In this document: piece by piece, positions 7,270 through 16,104 of the stretch
How positions within the stretch are numbered: the stretch's first letter is position 1
Layout: the number at the start of each line of letters is the position of its first letter
From: Lewinellaceae bacterium
Lineage (GTDB): Bacteria; Bacteroidota; Bacteroidia; Chitinophagales; Saprospiraceae
NCBI GenBank assembly: GCA_016716135.1
Contig: JADJWX010000004.1
Location: forward strand, 248,001 to 312,000
Length of the DNA stretch: 64,000 nt
Direction of reading: 5' to 3'
Position numbers and translations under genes: made by a program
Notes under the pieces: model-generated
Told to the model about the DNA's origin: nothing
Databases searched by the model: none
Seen by the model: only the letters and a program-made list of their open reading frames with translations

Positions 7270-10218
7270 ATGAGAACATCCCTCTTATGGCTTATCCTGA
7301 TCGCAATTGCGGTATTTTTTTGTGGCCAGTCGCCAAATGAAAATCAACGCACGAAGGCGCCCAAGCCGTTCACCGAGGCAATGGCCATGGTCGAAAAGGC
7401 CCAGGCATTCCTGGAAAAAGATGCGCTGGATTCCACCCTTGTTTATGCCCGCCGGGCAGTTTCGTTATCAGAAGAAGGCCAAAATTGGTACGCCTGGGGG
7501 AAAGCCCAGGCTGCGATTATTATTACCGCATATTACCAGGATGAATGCCAGGAAGTTGCGGCCACGTTTTCTGATCTGGAAAAAACCGCCCGGGTCCATC
7601 TGGCGCCCGACAGTAGTTTCTGGGGCGACTATTACAACCTGGCCGGGGCAGTGTACAACGAACTGGGCAATTACGAGGCGGCACTGGAGTTTGGCCTGCG
7701 CGAGATTGCCTTTTTTGAAAAAACAGAAAATCACGCCGCCCTGGGTATCGCCTGCAACAATGTCGGCACGTATTACCGCAGCAAAGGCGACTTCGACCGC
7801 TCCCTGGAATACACCCTGGCGGCACTCCAGCATTTCAGCTCGGACCCGAAAACTACTGCGCAAGACATTTCCTGGACCTACAGCAACCTTTGCGGCACGC
7901 AATACCGAAGAAAAGTCTATCCAAGTGCAATTGAATATGGTTTAAAAAGCCTGCAAATTCTGCAAAAGTCTATTCCCGAAAGCGCTGCAGCCAGCGATTA
8001 CATTGTGATTTATAACGACCTGGCGAATATTAATACCGAATTGGAGCAATACGAACTGGCGCTGGACTATTTGAAAAAGGCGCTGAACCTGCACCAGACC
8101 GGCCATGCCAGGCAGGAGGAAACCACACTGCACAATATCGGGTATGTCTACCGGATGATGGGGCGCTACCCGGAAGCCAATAACTACCTGAAACAAGCCA
8201 TCGACCGCTACGGCCCCAAGCATCCCAATTACGCCAAAGCCTGCCGCCACCTGGGTTATATTGCACACCACCAGGGCCGGCTCGACTCGGCCCTTATCTG
8301 GCAGCAAAAAGCCCTGTTGGCACTTACGGATACTTTTCCTTACGAGGACGTCCTGGTCAATCCCGCGCCACAGCGCGTAAATGCCTACCTCGATTTTCTG
8401 TTTACGCTGCGCGATAAAGGCGAAACCCTGCGCCAATTGGCCGCGCAGGAAAATAAGCAGCACTATGCCGAAGCGGCACTGGCCACCTACGACCTTGCCG
8501 CCAGCCTGCTCGACAGCATGCGGATGGAGTACCAGGAAGGCTCCCGACAGTTCTGGAACGGCGAAGCAAGGCCGATCATGGAAAAGGCCATCGACCTGGC
8601 CATGGAACTGTACCGGAAAACCCAAAACCAGACCTACCTTGGCCAGGCGTTCCGGTACGCCGAACGGAGCAAGGCGTTGCTGCTGGCCGAAGCCCTGCGC
8701 GAGTCGGCCGCCAAGCAACAGGCCGGTATTCCGGAAGCCCTTTTAAAGGAAGAAAAGCAGTTGAAAATCGACATCGCTTTTTACAAAACCCGCATTTTCA
8801 GAGAACAGCAGCGCAAAACGCCCGACAACGATAAAATCCTGCTCTGGCAAACTCAAATACTCCATTGCAACCGCGACTACGATGCCCTGCGGGCTAAACT
8901 GGAGGAAGCCTACCCCGAATATTACCAGATCAAATACGAGCAGCCGGAATACACCATCGCCGCAATTCAAAAGAAACTGCCCCGACAAACCGGCCTGCTG
9001 GAGTTCTTTTCGGGCGACCGGGGGATTTATGCTTTTTATATAGACCCCAATACCGCCAAAGGCTACATGTTCCGGCCCGACAGCAGTTTTGACAACGCCC
9101 TGGAAGCCCTGCTGTTGACTTTGCGCGACCGCGGTCGCGCCATGGAAGAAGGGCGCAGCGCTGCGGCTATAGCCCGGTACAGCACCCATGCGACCGCATT
9201 GTTTCGCGCCCTGCTGGCCCCGGTTGGGCAAACCCTGCCGAAAAAACTGCTCCTCATCCCGGATGGAAAATTGGCCTACCTGCCTTTCGAATTACTGCTG
9301 ACCGAAGATGCCGGCGCCGCAGAAAAACCGTCGTATGCAGCCTTGCCCTATCTGCTCCGCCAATCCATCGTGCGCTATGAATACTCGGCAGCACTGGCCC
9401 TGAATCCACCCGTGCGCCGGAAGGTGAAGCAACTATTTGCCGGTTTTGCCCCGGGGTATTCCGGCGATTGGACGGCCCTTGATGCCCGGGGCGCCTTGCA
9501 GGAAAATTGCGCCGAGGCAAACCCGGCTGATTTTGCGCCGCTGCAAAACAACAAAATGGAGGTCAGCCAGATTGCACAGCAGGTGGAGGGCCGCGCTTTT
9601 CTTGGCGACGCTGCTACGGAAGCCCAATTCCGGAACGTTGCCGCCGAACCGCGCATCGTGCATTTGGCCATGCACGGTTTTCTCAACGATTGCGATCCCT
9701 TGTACTCCGGCCTGGTGTTTTCCAATAATTTGCCCAAAGTGGAGCAGGACGCAACGTCCACCGAAAACGACGGTATCCTGTACGCCTATGAAATTTACAA
9801 CCTGCGTCTGAATGCCGAACTCGCCGTGCTCAGCGCCTGTAATACCGGCAGTGGTAAACTCGCCAAAGGCGAAGGTGTCATTAGCCTGGCACGCGCCTTT
9901 AAATATGCCGGTTGTGCCAACGTGCTCATGAGCCTGTGGCAGGCCGATGACCAGGCAACCGCCCAGATCATGCGCGATTTTTACCGGTATCTGCGTGTGG
10001 ATGGCATGGATAAAGACGCGGCGATCCGGCTGGCAAAACTGGACTACCTGGACAACAACAGCCGGAACCATCCATTTTTTTGGGGCGCTTTTGTGCTGAT
10101 CGGTGATGACCAACCGATGCATCGCGGTATTCATTGGCTCTGGTACCTGGCCGGGCTGTGCCTGCTAGGGCTGGGCGGCTGGTATTTTTTGAAAAAACGA
10201 AAATCAAGCCTTGCCTGA
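7270..10218 (+). CDS. TPR-CHAT protease-like lipoprotein
   Basis: This 982-residue protein begins with a lipoprotein signal (SLLWLILIAIAVFFCGQ, lipobox ending FFC). It continues with TPR repeats to about residue 420 and a helical linker, and ends in a CHAT domain, the caspase-like clan CD peptidase fold. The catalytic dyad is present: H802 in HLAMHGF and C857 in LSACNTG. A membrane helix (WLWYLAGLCLLGLGGWYFL) closes the chain before a KKRK end. CHAT proteins cut partner proteins in several bacterial signalling and defence systems; the substrate here is unknown. Two small paralogous proteins follow immediately downstream on the same strand and are candidate partners. An earlier in-frame start (7150) would bury the signal peptide, so I rejected it. 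Confidence 0.88.
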   Translation: MRTSLLWLILIAIAVFFCGQSPNENQRTKAPKPFTEAMAMVEKAQAFLEKDALDSTLVYARRAVSLSEEGQNWYAWGKAQAAIIITAYYQDECQEVAATFSDLEKTARVHLAPDSSFWGDYYNLAGAVYNELGNYEAALEFGLREIAFFEKTENHAALGIACNNVGTYYRSKGDFDRSLEYTLAALQHFSSDPKTTAQDISWTYSNLCGTQYRRKVYPSAIEYGLKSLQILQKSIPESAAASDYIVIYNDLANINTELEQYELALDYLKKALNLHQTGHARQEETTLHNIGYVYRMMGRYPEANNYLKQAIDRYGPKHPNYAKACRHLGYIAHHQGRLDSALIWQQKALLALTDTFPYEDVLVNPAPQRVNAYLDFLFTLRDKGETLRQLAAQENKQHYAEAALATYDLAASLLDSMRMEYQEGSRQFWNGEARPIMEKAIDLAMELYRKTQNQTYLGQAFRYAERSKALLLAEALRESAAKQQAGIPEALLKEEKQLKIDIAFYKTRIFREQQRKTPDNDKILLWQTQILHCNRDYDALRAKLEEAYPEYYQIKYEQPEYTIAAIQKKLPRQTGLLEFFSGDRGIYAFYIDPNTAKGYMFRPDSSFDNALEALLLTLRDRGRAMEEGRSAAAIARYSTHATALFRALLAPVGQTLPKKLLLIPDGKLAYLPFELLLTEDAGAAEKPSYAALPYLLRQSIVRYEYSAALALNPPVRRKVKQLFAGFAPGYSGDWTALDARGALQENCAEANPADFAPLQNNKMEVSQIAQQVEGRAFLGDAATEAQFRNVAAEPRIVHLAMHGFLNDCDPLYSGLVFSNNLPKVEQDATSTENDGILYAYEIYNLRLNAELAVLSACNTGSGKLAKGEGVISLARAFKYAGCANVLMSLWQADDQATAQIMRDFYRYLRVDGMDKDAAIRLAKLDYLDNNSRNHPFFWGAFVLIGDDQPMHRGIHWLWYLAGLCLLGLGGWYFLKKRKSSLA

Positions 10219-10347
10219 ACAGGTTTTCTTGGAAAAACGGCCTTGCGCCGTTGAGAATTCCGGCAGGTTCTCGTCAAAATAAAACATAACCCTCCTCAAT
10301 TTGCCTGAGAAAAACCGAATTGTTCACACATTAAAAATGAAAACATT

Positions 10348-10812
10348 ATGGCTGAGACCACAAGAATTAAAGTGAAAAATGCCCAAGCCGGCGATCCGCA
10401 TTTATCCTTTACCCTGCAATCTGAAGACGGCGGAACCTTCCCGGCCCAGGTTAAAGCAACCGCAAATGTTACCGGCATCGGATCGTATACTGGCAGTGAC
10501 ACCCAGAACGGAGGCAGTGCTTCGGACATCAATTTTACCATCCAGTTCACAGACCCGAATTACACCCGCGAACAGTCGCTAAACTACAGCCTCTCCTTCG
10601 AGGTGCCCGGGGCAAGGCCGGGTACTTGGGTGCCTTTCGGCGGTACGGTGGATGACGGCTCGGGTTCCGTGGCGGCTACCCATGACGCTGCTGCTGCGGA
10701 TGTTGAGGTTATAGCGGAGGCAGAACCTGCCACGACTGCGCAGCAAGGCAGTGCCGGCAGCGGCGCCAAAAACAAGGGATGCCTGGCTTTTTTGGGCATG
10801 CTGCCGTTTTAA
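10348..10812 (+). CDS. Small cytosolic protein with conserved C-terminal tail, copy 1
   Basis: I do not recognise this 154-residue protein. It has no signal peptide or membrane helix. The body (about residues 1-120) alternates short polar and hydrophobic stretches suggestive of a beta-sandwich (TFPAQVKATANVTG, ASDINFTIQFTDPNY, GTWVPFGGTVDDGSG). A Gly/Ala/Ser-rich linker then leads to the last 16 residues, GAKNKGCLAFLGMLPF. The next gene is a clear paralogue with the same body and nearly the same tail. The stop-to-start gap from the CHAT gene is 129 bp. The Cys-containing hydrophobic tail could be a membrane-contact, processing or recognition signal; this is inference. Confidence 0.7.
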   Translation: MAETTRIKVKNAQAGDPHLSFTLQSEDGGTFPAQVKATANVTGIGSYTGSDTQNGGSASDINFTIQFTDPNYTREQSLNYSLSFEVPGARPGTWVPFGGTVDDGSGSVAATHDAAAADVEVIAEAEPATTAQQGSAGSGAKNKGCLAFLGMLPF

Positions 10813-10861
10813 GGGTATGTCGCCGTTGCGCAATGTCTATTAACGGAAGGCGCCCCGGATT

Positions 10862-10925
10862 TACACCACGAAGCACGCAGCGCACAGTGTGAAATATCCT
10901 GTGTTCTACGTGTTTTCGTGGTGCA
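10862..10925. repeat. Imperfect palindrome between the twin small genes
   Basis: CACCACGAAG followed by CACGCAG at the left end mirrors CTACGTG and TTCGTGGTG at the right end, giving an imperfect stem of roughly 20 bp around a short AT-rich loop. It lies between the two paralogous genes and belongs to the set of intergenic palindromes seen throughout this window. Confidence 0.55.
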
Positions 10926-11078
10926 TAAAATACGCTGTAACGGGCCCTTTTCTACAGATGCCCCGGAAGTTTGCCTGTTTTCCCCAGGCGGTGCAATAGT
11001 TATTTTGCCGTGTATTTCCCCGATAAATGCATATTGTGTCCGCTTTCTATTGTTCATGTTTTTAAAAATGAAAACATT

Positions 11079-11543
11079 ATGGCTGAAACCACGAAGATCA
11101 AAGTAAAAAACGTACGGGCTGCCGATCCGCAACTGTATTTCACTCTGCATTCCGATGATAACGGCACCTTCCCGGCCCAGATACAGGCTACTGCATCCTT
11201 GGCCGGCAAGAGTACCTATATGAACAGTGAAGTACAGGCCGGTGGCACCACCGCAGATATCAATTTTGACATTCCGTTTACCGATGCAAATTATGCCGAC
11301 GAAACGGAGCTGACCTACATCATCACCATTCAGGTGCCCGGCGCCGGTGGCCGGGGGTGGGTCCCGTTCACCGGTACGGTGGAAGACGGCGAAGGTGTAG
11401 TGACGGCAACGCACGATGGCTCTGGAGGCGCTGATGTGGAGGTTTTGGTGCAGGATGACCCCGGCACAACGTCGAAGCAAGGAGGCGGCGCCGGCGCCAA
11501 AAACAAGGGATGCCTGGCTTTCTTAACGATGCTGCCATTTTAG
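11079..11543 (+). CDS. Small cytosolic protein with conserved C-terminal tail, copy 2
   Basis: This 154-residue paralogue of the preceding gene matches it along its whole length, about half identical by eye. The N-terminus (MAETTKIKVKN), the core (GTFPAQIQATA, ADINFDIPFTD, GWVPFTGTVEDG) and the tail GAKNKGCLAFLTMLPF are best kept. The linker before the tail varies in sequence, which suggests selection on the tail itself. The leader TTAAAAATGAAAACATT just before the start is identical in both copies. I chose ATG 11079 because the shared MAETT start matches copy 1; the open frame runs further upstream without similarity. Function is unknown. Confidence 0.7.
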   Translation: MAETTKIKVKNVRAADPQLYFTLHSDDNGTFPAQIQATASLAGKSTYMNSEVQAGGTTADINFDIPFTDANYADETELTYIITIQVPGAGGRGWVPFTGTVEDGEGVVTATHDGSGGADVEVLVQDDPGTTSKQGGGAGAKNKGCLAFLTMLPF

Positions 11544-11688
11544 GCGAGCCTCTTAAATCATTGGGATTTTGTCCAACCGTTCTGTGTTGATACACACGGC
11601 AAGTCTACATTGATATCCGGGCGAGTTTGAATACATCACCCGGAGAGAGACCAGCCAGCAGGGGAAATCACCAGTAAGTTCATCCCCT

Positions 11689-11895
11689 TCAATCCCGTTC
11701 GTATGCCAGCAAGTCACCCGGCTGGCAGTCCAGCACCTTGCAAATAGCCTCCAGGGTACTGAACCGGATGGCTTTGGCTTTTCCGGTTTTGAGTATAGAC
11801 AGATTGGCCAAGGTGAGCCCTACTTTTTCCGAAAGTTCATTCAGCGACATTTTTCGCTTGGCCATCATTACATCCAGATTAACAACGATCGGCAT
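11689..11895 (-). CDS. Small XRE-type HTH regulator (YozG-like)
   Basis: This 68-residue protein is almost entirely a Cro/C1-type helix-turn-helix (MSLNELSEKVGLTLANLSILKTGKAKAIRF, with a recognition helix in the LTLANLSILK region), followed by the typical LEAICKVLDCQPGDLL. Such short regulators are commonly encoded with a DUF2975 membrane protein, as here, where the upstream gene ends 3 bp before this start. The pair probably forms one transcript in which the HTH protein regulates its own operon; that last point is inference. Confidence 0.85.
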   Translation of the reverse strand: MPIVVNLDVMMAKRKMSLNELSEKVGLTLANLSILKTGKAKAIRFSTLEAICKVLDCQPGDLLAYERD

Positions 11896-11898
11896 GGC

Positions 11899-12429
11899 TC
11901 AGACAGTTAATTCATTTTCGGATTGAAGTTCTACCCCGCGCTTAAAAATTTGCGAAATGATAAACACAAGGCCGGCAGCAAACAAGAATTCTCCCGATGC
12001 CCCGATGGGGTACACCTCCCCGGTTGTTTTCAGCAACCAGTCGGCATGCGCACTACTTACCAGGGCAACAAGCCAGATTCCCAACAAGACATAGCTGATC
12101 TTTTCAAGCATCAGCGCCACTTCAACTTTAAAGGGATTCAGCAATTTGACCTCCGCCAGTGTTCTGATTACCAGAAAAACCACGTAGGCTTTCATGCCCG
12201 CCAAGGCAAACATGAAGGAAGCAGCCTGCGCATAGTACCAGAAACTGAACCGCCGGAGCGCATATAGATCCAGTCCTTGATACAAATTTTTAGCCGCCTC
12301 CGGGTTTACACAGCTAACACCAAAAGAAACCAGGATTGCCCCGGCCTCAATCATTAGGCCAATGCATACTACCCAGGCTAAAATGTGCATCACGATGAGT
12401 ATCTGTTCGGTTCTTGATTTAGTCATCAT
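11899..12429 (-). CDS. DUF2975 membrane protein
   Basis: This 176-residue protein has four hydrophobic segments (ILAWVVCIGLMIEAGAILV, ASFMFALAGMKAYVVFLVI, ISYVLLGIWLVALV, FLFAAGLVFIISQIF), matching the DUF2975 family in length and layout. These proteins of unknown biochemical role occur with the YozG-type HTH gene that follows. Start choice is between two adjacent ATGs (MMTKSRTEQ). Confidence 0.8.
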   Translation of the reverse strand: MMTKSRTEQILIVMHILAWVVCIGLMIEAGAILVSFGVSCVNPEAAKNLYQGLDLYALRRFSFWYYAQAASFMFALAGMKAYVVFLVIRTLAEVKLLNPFKVEVALMLEKISYVLLGIWLVALVSSAHADWLLKTTGEVYPIGASGEFLFAAGLVFIISQIFKRGVELQSENELTV

Positions 12430-12610
12430 ATTCGTCCCAGTTTGTTGTTTTGAAAAGTTGAATGTGCAAGTATCGCTATATTTTTATTGAATAGCAATAA
12501 AAATAGACCGAATCTCAATAATTTCCCAAAGAAAGGTTGCCGATATAATTTCAACACGGTTAACTAACCGGACGGAAAACCCCAGGCATTCTAAAAAATC
12601 AGCCCAGGCC

Positions 12611-12641
12611 TTGCCCTTTTTTCTAAAGCCGTGTATCTTTG
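12611..12641 (+). promoter_or_regulatory. Candidate promoter of the acyl-CoA dehydrogenase gene
   Basis: TTG at 12611-12613, a 20-bp spacer, and TATCTTTG at 12634-12641 match the Bacteroidota -33/-7 consensus closely. The ATG at 12677 lies 35 bp downstream, which argues for that start rather than the longer open frame beginning at 12611. Confidence 0.6.
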
Positions 12642-12676
12642 GCGAATATTCGCTAAAGTTAAAATTTTCCAAAAAC

Positions 12677-14479
12677 ATGACAGATACACTGGTGCAAAAA
12701 GACGTCCTCAATGGTGGTGAGTTTCTCATCCGCGACGCAAAACCTGAAGACGTATTCATCCCGGAGGAACTCAACGAAGAACAGTTGATGATCAAAAAAA
12801 TGTCAGAGGACTTCCTGGAGCAGGAGATTTTTCCAAACACGCAAAAAATTGAAAAACAAGAAGATAACATTGCCCCTAAAATCCTGAAAAAAATGGGCGA
12901 CCTGGGTCTCCTTGGCGCCCACATGCCGCAGGAATACGGCGGCATGGAGCTCGACACCAACACCAACACCGTCATTTCCGAGGTTTTCGGCCCGGCGGGC
13001 TCCATCATTGTTTCCTTTGCCGCGCATACCGGCATCGGCATGTTGCCGATCCTGTACTTCGGCACAGAAGCCCAAAAACAAAAGTACCTGCCCGGCCTGA
13101 TCAGCGGCGACCTGAAAGCCGCCTACTGCCTGACGGAGCCCAGCAGCGGCTCGGATGCGTTGAATGCCAAGTCGCGCGCCGACCTGAGCGCCGACGGTAG
13201 CCACTACGTGCTGAACGGCCAGAAAATGTGGATTTCCAATGCCGGCTTTGCCGATATTTTTATCGTATTCGCGCAAGTGGGCGGCGATAAGTTCACCGGT
13301 TTTATTGTCGAACGCAATTCCGAAGGCCTGACGCTCGGCGCCGAGGAAGACAAAATGGGCATCAAAGGCTCCTCCACCCGGCAAGTATTTTTTGAAAATG
13401 TAAAGGTGCCTGCCGACAACGTGCTCGGTGAAGTTGGCAAGGGTCACCTGATCGCCTTCAACGCGCTGAACATCGGGCGTTACAAACTGGGCGTCATGTG
13501 CATCGGCGGTTGCAAAAAAGCCATTTCCGTTGCCACCCAATACGCAAATGAGCGCCAGCAGTTCGGACAATCCATCGGCAACTTCGGCGCTATCCAGCAC
13601 AAACTTGCCGAAATGGCGATTCAAACCTTTGCCGGCGAAAGCGCCATGTACCGCACCTCCCAACTCATGCAGGATAAAAAAGCCGAAGGCACTGCCGCTG
13701 GCAAAACCTTTGGCCAGGCAACTTTGGAAGCGGCTGAAGAGTACGCTATCGAGTGCTCAATTTTAAAGGTATACGGCTCTGAAGTAACCGATTTTTGTGT
13801 GGACGAAAATGTCCAGATTCACGGTGGCATCGGCTTTAGCGAAGAATATTCCGCTGCGCGTGCCTACCGTGACAGCCGGATCAACCGGATCTACGAAGGC
13901 ACCAACGAGATCAACCGCTTGCTCATGGTCGATCAGCTGTTCAAACGCGCAATGAAAGGCAAACTCGACATTGTCGGGCCGGCCTGGGCGGTTCAAAAGG
14001 AACTGACAGCCATGCCGTCTTTTGACCAGGCCGAGGGTGCCTATGCCGAAGAGCAAAAAGCCATAGCCGATTTCAAAAAAATCATTCTGATGACTGCAGG
14101 CGCCGGCGCCAAGATGCAAATGGACGGAAAACTCAACCTGAAAGACGAACAGGAAGTTTTGATGAACGTAGCCGATATGTTCATTGACCTGTTTGTGGCA
14201 GAGTCCCTGCTTTTACGCGTACAAAAGCTGGCAGGGCGTGCGGAAAAACCACAGGCACAGGAATTGTACGACGCCATGCTCCAGGTTTTCCTGCACGACG
14301 CCACGGCGCGTATGAGCAAAAATGCCACCGACGCCCTGGCTTCGTTTGCCGAAGGCGATTTGCTGAAAACCTTCCTGATGGGTGTGAAGCGTTTTACCAA
14401 ATATCCGCCAGTGAATGTGAAGGAAAAGCGTCGTTTGATTGCGGGGGCCTTGCTGGAGTCGAATGGCTGGGCGTTCTAG
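12677..14479 (+). CDS. Acyl-CoA dehydrogenase
   Basis: This 600-residue flavoenzyme oxidises acyl-CoA at the alpha-beta position, feeding fatty-acid beta-oxidation. The family marks are clear: CLTEPSSGSDA (FAD/substrate loop), KMWISNAGFADIF, DKMGIKGSSTRQVFFENVKVP, and the C-terminal VQIHGGIGFSEEY followed by RINRIYEGTNEINR, whose glutamate is the usual catalytic base. An extra C-terminal helical region of about 170 residues matches the long, VLCAD/ACAD9-like subgroup common in Bacteroidota. No other beta-oxidation genes are adjacent. Confidence 0.93.
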   Translation: MTDTLVQKDVLNGGEFLIRDAKPEDVFIPEELNEEQLMIKKMSEDFLEQEIFPNTQKIEKQEDNIAPKILKKMGDLGLLGAHMPQEYGGMELDTNTNTVISEVFGPAGSIIVSFAAHTGIGMLPILYFGTEAQKQKYLPGLISGDLKAAYCLTEPSSGSDALNAKSRADLSADGSHYVLNGQKMWISNAGFADIFIVFAQVGGDKFTGFIVERNSEGLTLGAEEDKMGIKGSSTRQVFFENVKVPADNVLGEVGKGHLIAFNALNIGRYKLGVMCIGGCKKAISVATQYANERQQFGQSIGNFGAIQHKLAEMAIQTFAGESAMYRTSQLMQDKKAEGTAAGKTFGQATLEAAEEYAIECSILKVYGSEVTDFCVDENVQIHGGIGFSEEYSAARAYRDSRINRIYEGTNEINRLLMVDQLFKRAMKGKLDIVGPAWAVQKELTAMPSFDQAEGAYAEEQKAIADFKKIILMTAGAGAKMQMDGKLNLKDEQEVLMNVADMFIDLFVAESLLLRVQKLAGRAEKPQAQELYDAMLQVFLHDATARMSKNATDALASFAEGDLLKTFLMGVKRFTKYPPVNVKEKRRLIAGALLESNGWAF

Positions 14480-14503
14480 CCAACACTATCGTTGAAAAAA
14501 ATC

Positions 14504-14545
14504 TGCGCCGCAACCGGATAAACTTCCGGTTGCGGCGCAATTTTT
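14504..14545. terminator. Bidirectional intrinsic terminator
   Basis: TGCGCCGCAACCGG (14504-14517) pairs perfectly with CCGGTTGCGGCGCA (14526-14539). The stem is flanked by A-runs on the left and T-runs on the right, so it can end transcripts of both convergent neighbours. Confidence 0.88.
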
Positions 14546-14566
14546 AAAGATCAGTTTTTCTCCTGC

Positions 14567-15334
14567 TTAGAGTTTTTCCAGTTTTTCCCTGGAGGCTGTA
14601 AAATCCGGGTTCAATTCAAGGGCTCTTTCAAAACTTGCTTTGGCATTTTCCGTATCACCTTTTGCCAAATAAGCATCGCCCAGGCTGTCGAATGCATTCC
14701 AGGAGTTCGGATTCAGTTCGGTATTCATCCGGAAAATTGCAATTGCCTCGTCTGTTTTTTCCTCTTTCAGTTTTTCATACCCGGCTACATTCATATCCCA
14801 TTCATAAAACACCACATCGTCCCGGGTATTCGATTTCAGTGCATCAAATTTTTCCTGAGCGGCGTCTACGCCTTTTTCGTCCATCACGTCTTTCACCACA
14901 TCTGCCCCGGAGGTCTTGGCATCCGAGAAGTCAACCAATTCAACCTCATAGACGATATAATCGCCTTCCAGGTTATTTGCCTGATCTTCGTCTTTCAACA
15001 ATTCCTTAGGTACCTCCAGCCGGTAAGTGCCACCGCGCTGCATGGTGTTTTTCATAACCTTGTAAATGGCGGTCGACTCTTTGTCGGTGTCTTTATCCAC
15101 CACACCATGAATGACCACGTTCATATCCCGGTTGGTAAAAAGTTGATCGCCTTTCGGGTTTTTCACCGCGACATTGATAAAGTAATCCTGCCCGGGAGCG
15201 GGTTTTCCTCCTTTTCCTGCACGCAGGGTTTGAACTTTGATGCCGGATGCGGAAGATGCGTCGTCCTGTGCATTTAGCTGAAATGCGCAAGCAAATGAAA
15301 GGACCAGAGCAAACAGAAATTTAGTTTTCATCAT
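14567..15334 (-). CDS. Exported FKBP-like/TPR protein
   Basis: This 255-residue protein has a signal peptide (KTKFLFALVLSFACAFQLNAQ). The N-terminal half (VQTLRAGKGGKPAPGQDYFI and later GDYIVYEVELVDF) recalls an FKBP-type prolyl-isomerase fold but looks divergent, so activity is doubtful. The C-terminal part is a TPR unit (AIAIFRMNTELNPNSWNAFDSLGDAYLAKGDTENAK). The start at 15334 (MMK) places the signal peptide at the N-terminus; the 25-residue upstream extension has no signal character. It is convergent with the acyl-CoA dehydrogenase and shares its terminator. Confidence 0.7.
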   Translation of the reverse strand: MMKTKFLFALVLSFACAFQLNAQDDASSASGIKVQTLRAGKGGKPAPGQDYFINVAVKNPKGDQLFTNRDMNVVIHGVVDKDTDKESTAIYKVMKNTMQRGGTYRLEVPKELLKDEDQANNLEGDYIVYEVELVDFSDAKTSGADVVKDVMDEKGVDAAQEKFDALKSNTRDDVVFYEWDMNVAGYEKLKEEKTDEAIAIFRMNTELNPNSWNAFDSLGDAYLAKGDTENAKASFERALELNPDFTASREKLEKL

Positions 15335-15663
15335 ATAAAAGTTAAAAGTGAAAAGTGCTGGTTTGCAGGAAATAGCGTTACACTTCTTACAGGCTACTGG
15401 GATAGCCAACGGGGCATGGGGTTGCCCATTTTCACTATTAAATACCGGGGAATATCATCGGTTATCACCTAAAAGTACAAAAAATTTGGTCGTACCCTAC
15501 AGGAGTAACAATTTAATTACAAACGTTTGGTCGATCCGCCCCCGGGTATGACGACGATTTTCGCAAGAATGTGGTTTTGTATTTTACCTTTGGCCGAAGT
15601 CAATCGGAAGGCTCTGCAATCCGGTGTTCCAATTTTTTTGCGTCGGAAAATTTTAAAATTAAC
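15335..15663. other. Divergent intergenic region, 329 bp
   Basis: This gap separates the FKBP-like/TPR gene (minus) from the RimB-like gene (plus). I see a TACCTTTG at 15585-15592 that fits a -7 TAnnTTTG element for the plus-strand genes, but no convincing -33 TTG at the right distance. I see no small open frame worth calling and no stable RNA structure. Confidence 0.4.
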
Positions 15664-16104
15664 ATGAAAAACGCGCCAAAAATATTGCTTGGAAGACGGG
15701 AAAAGGTAAATTTTCCGGCGCTCCGGTTAAAGGATATCGATGCCAAAGTGGATACCGGCGCTTATACTTCCAGCATACACTGCCACGATATCCGGGAAGT
15801 GGACAACCAGCTGTATTGCAAATTTCTTGACCCGGCACATCCGGATTACAATGAGCAGGAATTCCGGTTCAACACCTACTCCCGAAAAACCGTAAAAAGT
15901 TCGAACGGTCAAATAGAAAACCGATATAAAATAACGACAAAAATTGAGCTGGACGAAAAGCAATATTCGATTTCCTTAACGCTCACAGACCGGGCTAATA
16001 TGAAATACCCCGTTTTGCTGGGGCGCAAGTTTTTGTCCCGGAAATTCATTGTTGATGTTTCTCTGAAATATCAGTTAAAAACTAACAATTCAGTCATCGG
16101 ATGA
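15664..16104 (+). CDS. RimB-like retropepsin-type ATP-dependent zinc protease family protein
   Basis: This 146-residue protein has the single aspartic-protease-like motif KVDTGAYTSSIHC (D30), the conserved KYPVLLGRKFLS near the C-terminus, and the length of the Zn_protease/RimB family. In Pseudomonas, RimB removes glutamates that RimK adds to ribosomal protein S6. Its stop overlaps the RimK start by 4 bp (ATGA), indicating translational coupling. I chose ATG 15664; the open frame begins upstream without similarity. Confidence 0.85.
   Translation: MKNAPKILLGRREKVNFPALRLKDIDAKVDTGAYTSSIHCHDIREVDNQLYCKFLDPAHPDYNEQEFRFNTYSRKTVKSSNGQIENRYKITTKIELDEKQYSISLTLTDRANMKYPVLLGRKFLSRKFIVDVSLKYQLKTNNSVIG

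Noticed and set aside
6353..10218. Complete sigma/anti-sigma switch
   Set aside because: No sigma-factor gene is adjacent to the anti-sigma-like protein.
10337..10375. Twelve-codon upstream peptide as a real gene
   Set aside because: Differences between the two copies follow the codon positions of the main frame, so the small frame is probably a by-product of duplication.
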